Both the position numbers and the translations under genes were made by a program. The notes beneath the pieces are model-generated. The model searched no databases, was not told the DNA's origin, and saw only the letters and a list, made by a program, of their open reading frames with translations. Of a stretch of 16,607 nt of DNA, positions 7,972 to 13,497 are shown piece after piece. Position 1 is the stretch's first letter. The number at the start of each line of letters is the position of its first letter. The stretch is from Dehalococcoidia bacterium (lineage in GTDB: Bacteria; Chloroflexota; Dehalococcoidia; SZUA-161), in NCBI GenBank assembly GCA_030619685.1, contig JAUXAX010000044.1, positions 1 to 16,607 on the forward strand, given 5' to 3'.

Positions 7972-8500
7972 GTTTCACCTCTTCGTATCCAGCTCTAATG
8001 GCTTTGATATTGCTATTTAACTTCTCCTCTGAGAATCTGGAGAGGATAAGCCGGGCACCTTTCTCAAGGGAATCTAACGAAACGAGACCGATGGCGGCGG
8101 AGAATGCCCCGAGCAACACAGTATTAGTAATAGGGATCTTCAATATGTCAACAGCAATAGAGGTGGCATCAAGGTAAGTGGCTTCATGATTAAGCCCTAG
8201 GTCCTTGGTTGAATTGACCACCAGCTTACCGCTGTCGCTCATTCCCGCCTCTACATTTACCGCCGTTATAAGCATAGGGTTCAATACCACCACAAAATCG
8301 GGGGCCAGAACAACCCCGCGCTCTGCAATAGGCTTATCTCCTATTCTGCCGTATGCCTCTACAGGCGCTCCCCTCCTCTCTACGGTAGGCGCCATACAGG
8401 ATTGCCCGAACTTGCCCTCATAGGTAGCAGAAGCGCACAGAATGTGAGCAAATGTAACTGCCCCCTGCCCCCCTCTCCCGTGAACCCTTACTTGTATCAT
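7952..8500 (-). CDS. 2-oxoacid:ferredoxin oxidoreductase, gamma subunit (PorG family)
   Basis: Gamma subunit of the multi-subunit 2-oxoacid oxidoreductase; in the family it forms the CoA-binding side of the complex. The 182 residues have the signature VHGRGGQGAVTFA near the N-terminus (about 7-19), then PTVERRGAPVEAYGRI and PDFVVVLNP, and a C-terminal segment with TNTVLLGAFSA, all typical of PorG. Length is normal. The ATG at 8500 follows GGAGGG. The gene sits 26 bp downstream of the hydroxyacid dehydrogenase gene and overlaps the GltD-PorD gene by 20 bp. With the alpha-beta fusion and the GltD-PorD protein it completes all four functional parts of the oxidoreductase in three genes. Identification is firm; the oxoacid substrate is unknown. 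Confidence 0.93.
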   Translation of the reverse strand: MIQVRVHGRGGQGAVTFAHILCASATYEGKFGQSCMAPTVERRGAPVEAYGRIGDKPIAERGVVLAPDFVVVLNPMLITAVNVEAGMSDSGKLVVNSTKDLGLNHEATYLDATSIAVDILKIPITNTVLLGAFSAAIGLVSLDSLEKGARLILSRFSEEKLNSNIKAIRAGYEEVKRGKGVH

Positions 8501-8526
8501 ACCTTAGCCCTCCGCTCACTATATCC

Positions 8527-9519
8527 CTAATTTACAACGTATTTAGGCTCTTCTCCTTTGACAACATCGATTATGTTGCCCAGCGATGTCTCATAGAAGT
8601 TGCGGTAGATGTCCTCAGCGGTTACTCCACCGATATGGGGCGTGAGTACAACATTGTCCAACTTCAGCAGTCTGCTCGACTTGTCAGGAGGGTCACCATG
8701 CTCGCCGTAGACATCTATCCCCGCCCCACGAATTCGCTTGTTTTCCAATATGTCAGCCAAAGCCTCCTCATCTACTATGGCTCCCCTGGAGGTGTTTATC
8801 AAATATGCTGTCTCCTTCATCATCTCCAGTTCTTTTCTTCCGATAAGACCTCTCGTCTCGGGTGTCAGCAGAGCATGTATGTTGACAAAATCAGAGGTCT
8901 TGAGCAGTTCCTCCAGAGAAACTCTGTTGATCGGCAGATTCAGATCGCTGGCGTCAGCGCGGTAGGGGTCAAAGTACTGCAACTTCATGCCAAATCCGTG
9001 GGCAATCCTGGCAACCTGAGACCCGATCTTCCCCAATCCAACGATTCCCAACATCTTGTCCCGCAGCTCATAGACCCTTCCCATACATTCACCAAATATC
9101 CACTCACCAGCCTTCATGGTTTTATCGGCTCTTGCCAGATTCTTGGATATGGCCAACATAAGCATTATCGTATGCTCCGCTACAGGGATAACCCCAGCCC
9201 CACCAGCATTGGAAACCTTGATTCCCTTCTCTCTAGCCGCCTGCAGATCTATGTTATCGTACCCCGCGCTACACTGCTGAATGAAAAAGGCCTTATCGGC
9301 CTTCTCAAGTATCCTTCTGTCTATTCTGTGCCTCGCTCCTACGAGAATATCAACCCCAGGGACCTTTTCCATAAGCTCTTGTTCATCACCTCGATCTACT
9401 AATATCCAATCTATCTTAGACACAAGCTCGGGAAACTTCTTGTTAGCCTGGTCGATAATCCCGGTAAGGAGAGGGATTGTGTCAGTAATGAGTATTTTGA
9501 AGCGCTCTCTTTTCTCCAT
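8527..9519 (-). CDS. D-2-hydroxyacid dehydrogenase (NAD-dependent, phosphoglycerate dehydrogenase-like)
   Basis: Interconverts a 2-oxoacid and a (R)-2-hydroxyacid with NAD(H). The protein has 330 residues. The NAD fold has VGLGKIGSQVA with the GxGxxG at 161-166, followed by YFDPYR whose Asp184 favours NAD. Catalytic-domain residues are Arg245 in NTSRGAIVD and His295 in TPHIGG. The active-site glutamate of the family, normally in a DVFxxEP-like segment, falls in DVYGEHGDPP here (E273/H274), so its position is shifted or changed. The frame is open to 9564, but I chose the ATG at 9519 because a strong AAGGAGG (9528-9534) lies 8 bp upstream and family alignment starts there. It is the first gene of the operon, about 100 bp downstream of a predicted promoter. 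Next to a 2-oxoacid oxidoreductase and dehydratase-type subunits, a role in making or using a 2-hydroxyacid is reasonable; serine biosynthesis is the less likely alternative. Confidence 0.86.
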   Translation of the reverse strand: MEKRERFKILITDTIPLLTGIIDQANKKFPELVSKIDWILVDRGDEQELMEKVPGVDILVGARHRIDRRILEKADKAFFIQQCSAGYDNIDLQAAREKGIKVSNAGGAGVIPVAEHTIMLMLAISKNLARADKTMKAGEWIFGECMGRVYELRDKMLGIVGLGKIGSQVARIAHGFGMKLQYFDPYRADASDLNLPINRVSLEELLKTSDFVNIHALLTPETRGLIGRKELEMMKETAYLINTSRGAIVDEEALADILENKRIRGAGIDVYGEHGDPPDKSSRLLKLDNVVLTPHIGGVTAEDIYRNFYETSLGNIIDVVKGEEPKYVVN

Positions 9520-9527
9520 TGAACTTG

Positions 9528-9534
9528 CCTCCTT
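9528..9534 (-). promoter_or_regulatory. Strong Shine-Dalgarno deciding the hydroxyacid dehydrogenase start
   Basis: The minus strand reads AAGGAGG here, 8 bp before the ATG at 9519. It supports that start over the upstream in-frame start at 9564, which would place this sequence inside the coding region. Confidence 0.8.
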
Positions 9535-9627
9535 TCCTAATAAGAAATATGGGTATGATGTCAAAGCAATGACACCTAACCCATAATATGCGCCAGGAAC
9601 TCCGCCATTTAATCGTTTCTAGGCGAT

Positions 9628-9657
9628 AGTATAGCTTACCATTTTGCGAGATGTCAA
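9628..9657 (-). promoter_or_regulatory. Predicted sigma70 promoter for the eight-gene minus-strand operon
   Basis: On the minus strand, TTGACA (9652-9657) is followed by an 18-bp spacer and TATACT (9628-9633). Transcription would begin near 9621, giving a leader of about 100 nt before the ATG at 9519. The -35 element is a perfect match and the -10 element matches 5 of 6. It faces away from a matching plus-strand promoter, with 44 bp between the two -35 elements. Confidence 0.65.
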
Positions 9658-9701
9658 GATTCCCTGCTTTCGGCCCCTCACGGTCCGCCCCGTGTGGCAG
9701 T

Positions 9702-9731
9702 TTGACAAGATTCTCGAGATACCACTATAGT
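9702..9731 (+). promoter_or_regulatory. Predicted sigma70 promoter for the 4-hydroxybutyryl-CoA dehydratase-like gene
   Basis: TTGACA (9702-9707), an 18-bp spacer and TATAGT (9726-9731), within the self-complementary ACTATAGT (9724-9731). A start near 9738 would give a leader of about 160 nt before the ATG at 9899. Spacer length and quality mirror the divergent promoter at 9628-9657, suggesting joint control. No gene for a regulator is visible in the window. Confidence 0.6.
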
Positions 9732-9759
9732 ATAGTTTGTCCACTGGAGGTAATATCGG

Positions 9760-9804
9760 TTGCACTCTTTCCCTGGAGTCATGAATCTCCTCGAGGCGTA
9801 CTGA
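9760..9804 (+). other. Possible short leader peptide ORF
   Basis: In the long leader of the dehydratase-like gene, a TTG codon at 9760-9762 sits 9 bp after TGGAGG (9745-9750) and opens a 14-codon frame ending at TGA 9802-9804. An in-frame ATG at 9781 has its own GGAG (9775-9778) and would give a 7-residue peptide, MNLLEAY. Two plausible ribosome sites in one frame make a translated leader possible. Such short ORFs also occur by chance, so this is tentative. Confidence 0.22.
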
Positions 9805-9898
9805 ATTCAGAATACCGTGATTGCTGAGAACACGCCGCTCTTTGCTGGAGAGTAGGAAACATCCCAGAGCTGCGTAGGAAGCAAGAGGGAGGTTACAA

Positions 9899-11326
9899 AT
9901 GAGGACCAGCGAGCAGTATCTTGAGTGCCTGCGCGCTATGAAGCCAAACGTCTACATGGGAGGGGAGATTGTCAGGCGGGACGATCCCCGTATCCTTCCC
10001 GGCATTAATGTGATGCGGATAACCTTTGATATGGCTAGCGACCCCCAAAGTGGAGAGCTTTTTACAGCCATATCCCAGTACACCGAGGAGAGGATAAATC
10101 GCTTCTGCCACGTATCTCACAGTGTTGATGACCTCCTCAACAAGCAGAAAATGATTCGTGCGGGTGCCCGTCTATCAGGCTTCTGTATTCAGCGGTGCAT
10201 GGGAACCGATACCGTAAATGCCCTTTCCATAGTTACAAAGGAGATAGACGATGCACAGGGAACCGAGTATTACCAGCGCTTCCTTGAATTCATAAAGAAC
10301 TATCAGCAGAAAGACCAGATAGCTGCCGCGGTTCAGACTGATGCCAAAGGCGACCGAAGCAAGCGACCCCATGAGCAAGTTGACCCTGACCTTCACGTGC
10401 GAGTCGTCAGTCAGAACAAGGATGGAATCATCGTCAGGGGAGCCAAGGAGGACATTACGATGGCGTCCTACTGCGATGAGCTGATAGTCTTCCCGACGCG
10501 GACTCTGACCGCCGAGGAGAAGCAGTGGGCGGTAACATTCACCGTCCCCGCGGATTGGGATAACGTCTACATTATCAATCGAGCCAATGCTCCCCGGGGA
10601 AGGAAGTTCCTAAAAGCCCCCCTGAATACATACGGAAGCTCCGATGCCATGGTCATCTTTGATGATACATTCGTCCCCTGGGATAGGGTATTCATGTGCG
10701 GTGAGTATGATTTTGCCGGAAGAATGGCACTGACCTTCGCGTCGTCTCACCGGCACAGTTACTGCGGCTGCAAGCCAGCGGTGGAGGATATCATCATGGG
10801 CTTGATAGCCCTCACCGCCGAGTACTATGGAGTGGAAGGAAAGTCGCACATCCGCGAGAAGCTTGCTCATCTAGCGGGTGTAGCAGAGCTCATCTATGCT
10901 GCAGGCATAGCGGCTGCGTTAGAGTCCACGAAATCCTCGTCGGGGACCCAAGTGCCGTGTACAATCTATAGCAACGTTGGTCGGCGTCTCGCTGGAGAAA
11001 CCACTTACGATTCCTGGGGGATGGTTGCTGATGTTGCCGGTGGATTCCCAGTTACAATGCCTTTTGAGGAGGATTACTATGACCCCAAGACTGGCCCTCT
11101 GCTGAGCAAGTATACAATGAGGAATCCCAAGGTATCAGCTGAGGACATGCATCGTCTCCAACGCACGCTTTCAGACTATCTGTCCTCTTCCTGGGCTGGT
11201 GTTTGGCAGGTGGCTGATGTGCATGGTGGAGGCTCGCCAGCCATGGAGACCATTGCCATTCTGAATAACTACGATTTTGAGGAGAGGAAGAGGATAATCA
11301 AACGACTGGCGGGCATCGAGGATTAG
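9899..11326 (+). CDS. 4-hydroxybutyryl-CoA dehydratase / vinylacetyl-CoA isomerase family protein
   Basis: Member of the flavin plus [4Fe-4S] radical dehydratases related to the HpaB-type hydroxylases; the characterised reaction is 4-hydroxybutyryl-CoA to crotonyl-CoA. The protein has 475 residues. The four unusual cluster ligands are all recognisable: C96 and C100 in GFCIQRC, and H284 and C291 in HRHSYCGCK. Their spacing (C-x3-C and H-x6-C) matches Cys99, Cys103, His292 and Cys299 of the Clostridium aminobutyricum enzyme. Y288 and K292 match Tyr296 and Lys300 by the same offset. Flavin-domain landmarks such as FVPWDRVFMCGEY are present. These Fe-S ligands separate it from plain 4-hydroxyphenylacetate 3-monooxygenases, which lack them. 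The position I would align with Glu257 appears to be Asp249. The ATG is preceded by AGGGAGG (9886-9892). It has its own predicted promoter, divergent from the main operon. The true substrate could be another 4-hydroxyacyl-CoA. Confidence 0.88.
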   Translation: MRTSEQYLECLRAMKPNVYMGGEIVRRDDPRILPGINVMRITFDMASDPQSGELFTAISQYTEERINRFCHVSHSVDDLLNKQKMIRAGARLSGFCIQRCMGTDTVNALSIVTKEIDDAQGTEYYQRFLEFIKNYQQKDQIAAAVQTDAKGDRSKRPHEQVDPDLHVRVVSQNKDGIIVRGAKEDITMASYCDELIVFPTRTLTAEEKQWAVTFTVPADWDNVYIINRANAPRGRKFLKAPLNTYGSSDAMVIFDDTFVPWDRVFMCGEYDFAGRMALTFASSHRHSYCGCKPAVEDIIMGLIALTAEYYGVEGKSHIREKLAHLAGVAELIYAAGIAAALESTKSSSGTQVPCTIYSNVGRRLAGETTYDSWGMVADVAGGFPVTMPFEEDYYDPKTGPLLSKYTMRNPKVSAEDMHRLQRTLSDYLSSSWAGVWQVADVHGGGSPAMETIAILNNYDFEERKRIIKRLAGIED

Positions 11327-11436
11327 TCGTCCACCGACGAAAGCCGCCGCTTGGCCGTGCAGTTTTTTGGTCTTGGCGAGGTTTTTAGTATGCCGAACTG
11401 CCTATTAACAAATGGATAATGTTAGAATCAGCAAGT

Positions 11437-11441
11437 GGAGG
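11437..11441 (+). promoter_or_regulatory. Ribosome binding site deciding the SDR start
   Basis: GGAGG lies 6 bp before the ATG at 11448. It supports this start over the in-frame ATG at 11412, which lacks such a site and would add a non-family extension. Confidence 0.75.
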
Positions 11442-11447
11442 TTACTA

Positions 11448-12221
11448 ATGCATATTCGGGAGTTGTTCGATCTGACAGGCAAAATTGCGATAGTCACCGG
11501 CGGCTCGAGAGGGCTCGGCAAAGAGATAGCCACGGCGTTGGGCGAGGCTGGAGCCAAGGTGGTAATAACGGCCCGACGTGAGCCAGAGTTGACCTCCACC
11601 GCGCAAAAATTGGAGAGTGTGGGGATTGAATGTCTGCCCATAGTAGCTGATGTTAGCGAGGTTGAGGGCGTAAAGAATACGGTAGCTCAAACATTAGAGA
11701 GGTGGGAGAGAATCGATATCCTGGTGAACAACGCCGGTGTAGTCTGGGCCACACCCGCCGACCAAATGTCCCTGGACAAGTGGGACTACGTTATGAACAT
11801 CAACGCCAGAGGCACCTTTATCTGTTGCCAGGAAGTGGGCAAGGAGATGATAAAGCAGAAGAGCGGCAATATCATCAACATTTCGTCCACCTTCGGAGTT
11901 GCTGGCGTAGACCCAAAATCTGGGCAATTCATAGGTTATCAGGCAAGCAAAGCGGCTGTAATCATCATAACCAAGCAACTGGCTGTTGAATGGGCAGTCC
12001 ACAATATTCGCGTCAATTGCGCTGCTCCATCCTTCCTGAGCACCCGCCTGACAGATAAGTTGATTGAGCGAACAGGCGAAAACATGCTCCGCTGGATACC
12101 CATGGGCAGAATAGGGAGGCCCGACGAGATCAAAGGAACAGCCGTGTTCCTGGCTTCAGAGGCTTCAAGCTACATAACCGGCCAGGTAATTTGCCTTGAT
12201 GGAGGAACAACGGCCTGGTAG
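11448..12221 (+). CDS. Short-chain dehydrogenase/reductase (FabG-like, classical SDR)
   Basis: NAD(P)-dependent oxidation or reduction of an alcohol/ketone pair, most simply 3-hydroxyacyl-CoA to 3-oxoacyl-CoA in this setting. It has 257 residues, normal for classical SDRs. It shows the coenzyme motif TGGSRGLG at 17-24, TARRE at 41-45 (basic residues favouring NADP), NNAG at 94-97, catalytic Ser in NISST (about 147), the YxxxK pair Y164/K168 in YQASK, and the usual C-terminal block GRPDEIKGTAVFLAS with GQVICLDGG. It lies 121 bp downstream of the dehydratase-like gene on the same strand; I see no clear promoter or terminator in that gap, so co-transcription is likely. Its stop faces the convergent thiolase gene. 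Assignment to a particular substrate, including sugar acids as in the KduD branch, is not possible by eye. Confidence 0.9.
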   Translation: MHIRELFDLTGKIAIVTGGSRGLGKEIATALGEAGAKVVITARREPELTSTAQKLESVGIECLPIVADVSEVEGVKNTVAQTLERWERIDILVNNAGVVWATPADQMSLDKWDYVMNINARGTFICCQEVGKEMIKQKSGNIINISSTFGVAGVDPKSGQFIGYQASKAAVIIITKQLAVEWAVHNIRVNCAAPSFLSTRLTDKLIERTGENMLRWIPMGRIGRPDEIKGTAVFLASEASSYITGQVICLDGGTTAW

Positions 12222-12261
12222 TTCTCTCAGTTGCTTTTGGCGCTTGACAACTTCCCTCCGG

Positions 12262-12275
12262 GGCTGCTTGCAGCC
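12262..12275. terminator. Small inverted repeat between convergent genes, possible weak terminator
   Basis: GGCTGC (12262-12267) and GCAGCC (12270-12275) form a perfect inverted repeat between the stops of the SDR and thiolase genes. Neither strand has a following T-run, so it is not a classic intrinsic terminator; position is the main argument. Confidence 0.25.
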
Positions 12276-12279
12276 TGAT

Positions 12280-13473
12280 CTAAAGCCCTACGATAATGAT
12301 GCTGGCCACATTCACTGAGGGAACGCCGCCCAGGTTGTGGGTAAGACCAGACTTGGGGTCCTTTATTTGCCGAGGCCCAGCCTTGCCCTGAAGCTGCTTG
12401 TACATCTCATACATCATCCGCAGACCCGAGGCGCCAATAGGATGACCAAAGGATTTCAATCCGCCATCGGGCTGTATAGGTAGCCCTCCAGTTAGCTCAA
12501 AGAATCCGGACTCAATATCTTGCTTTACTTCCCCTCGGGGGCTGAACTCAAGGTCCTCCATAGTAATAGCCTCAGTGATAGAAAAGCAATCGTGAACCTC
12601 AGCCATGCTTATCTCTTGCCGAGGATTGTTGATCCCTGCCTCCTGATAGGCACTCCGGGCAGCACGCACGGAGGACTCCACATGAGTCCAGTCGTCGTCG
12701 TACAACATCTCCTCACCTGAGCTTGTAGCGATCTGGAGTGCCTTAACGTAGACCGGGTCAGGCCTGAATTTCTTGGCCATGTCGGCGCGGGTCACTATGG
12801 CCGCAGCCGCGCCATCGCTTACTCCACAGCAGTCAAACAACCCCAGAGGCCAGGCGATAATAGGAGCATTGACTATCTGTTCAATGGTCACCTCCCTCCG
12901 CAGGTGAGCTTTGGGGTTCAGAGCGCCATTGCGATGGCTCTTCGCGGACACCATGGCCAGCATTCTCTTGCCCTCTTCGGGGCCGATGCCATATCGGCTG
13001 AAGTACCTCGTAGCCAGCATAGCGAACATCCCTGGAGCCGTCTGGTTTGCATCGACAAGTCTGCGTACTGTCCCCCATTGGACCTCGTTTTGAGGAAGAC
13101 CGCCATAACCGGTATCCTTAAGCTTTTCTACACCAAGCGCCAGACAGATATCATAAGCTCCAGCGGCGACAGCGTAGCAAGCCCCCCTCAGGGCCTCCGA
13201 GCCGGTAGCACACCAATTCTCCACTCTCGTTGCCGGAATGAAAGGCAGCTTCAATGCGACCGACAGGGGGATGGCGGATTTGCCCACACTGGTCTCTTCA
13301 TAGCAGGTGCCAGACCAGGCTGCCCCGATGTCTTTCTTCTCTATGCCGGCATCCTCAATAGCTTCCATGAAGGCTTCGACCATTAGCTCGTCAGCGCTCT
13401 TGTCAAAGTGCTCTCCAAACCTGGTGCATCCCATCCCTATGATAGCAACCCTGTTCTTGATCCCTTCGGCCAT
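12280..13473 (-). CDS. Thiolase family protein, SCP2/lipid-transfer-protein type
   Basis: Predicted to cleave or form a C-C bond in a CoA thioester (3-ketoacyl-CoA thiolysis, acetoacetyl-CoA formation, or a retro-aldol reaction as in some steroid-degrading relatives). The 397 residues show the nucleophile C88 in ENWCATGSEALRGA, the HDCFSITE motif with H294, H344 in SFGHPIGASG, and a C-terminal HNLGGVPSVN block. Classical thiolases have a second reactive cysteine in a CxG motif; here, as in the SCP2/Ltp branch, HNLGG occupies that region. Start: ATG at 13473 with AAAGGGGGG upstream. It lies 24 bp after the HMG-CoA-synthase-like/DUF35 fusion gene, and the two form a probable operon. Thiolases of this branch commonly require a DUF35 partner, so the neighbour is a likely physical partner. 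Whether it is degradative or biosynthetic is open. Confidence 0.88.
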   Translation of the reverse strand: MAEGIKNRVAIIGMGCTRFGEHFDKSADELMVEAFMEAIEDAGIEKKDIGAAWSGTCYEETSVGKSAIPLSVALKLPFIPATRVENWCATGSEALRGACYAVAAGAYDICLALGVEKLKDTGYGGLPQNEVQWGTVRRLVDANQTAPGMFAMLATRYFSRYGIGPEEGKRMLAMVSAKSHRNGALNPKAHLRREVTIEQIVNAPIIAWPLGLFDCCGVSDGAAAAIVTRADMAKKFRPDPVYVKALQIATSSGEEMLYDDDWTHVESSVRAARSAYQEAGINNPRQEISMAEVHDCFSITEAITMEDLEFSPRGEVKQDIESGFFELTGGLPIQPDGGLKSFGHPIGASGLRMMYEMYKQLQGKAGPRQIKDPKSGLTHNLGGVPSVNVASIIIVGL

Positions 13474-13497
13474 CGTGCCCCCCTTTTGAATAGACTT

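Larger units (their letters stand above)
9520..9898. promoter_or_regulatory. Divergent intergenic control region
   Basis: No convincing gene lies in these 379 bp. It contains the two facing promoters and direct repeats of ATAGTATAG (9626-9634 and 9727-9735, 101 bp apart) and CAAGATTC (9655-9662 and 9706-9713, 51 bp apart). CGAGAT occurs at 9647-9652 and 9715-9720. Perfect palindromes CCTCGAGG (9789-9796) and CTGAATTCAG (9801-9810) are in the plus-strand leader. The repeats flank both -35 elements and could be operator half-sites, or partly just the shared promoter sequence. I recognise no known riboswitch fold. Confidence 0.6.

Noticed and set aside
8635..9402. 255-codon plus-strand frame opposite the hydroxyacid dehydrogenase
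   Set aside because: Long, but exactly antisense to a motif-complete gene, with no family signature and no promoter or ribosome site.
9732..9898. Known riboswitch in the long leader
   Set aside because: No core consensus of a class I know could be matched; only short palindromes are visible.
11327..11447. Possible promoter or terminator between the dehydratase-like and SDR genes
   Set aside because: A T6 run follows a GC-rich stretch, but I could not form a convincing hairpin, and no -35/-10 pair with proper spacing is present.
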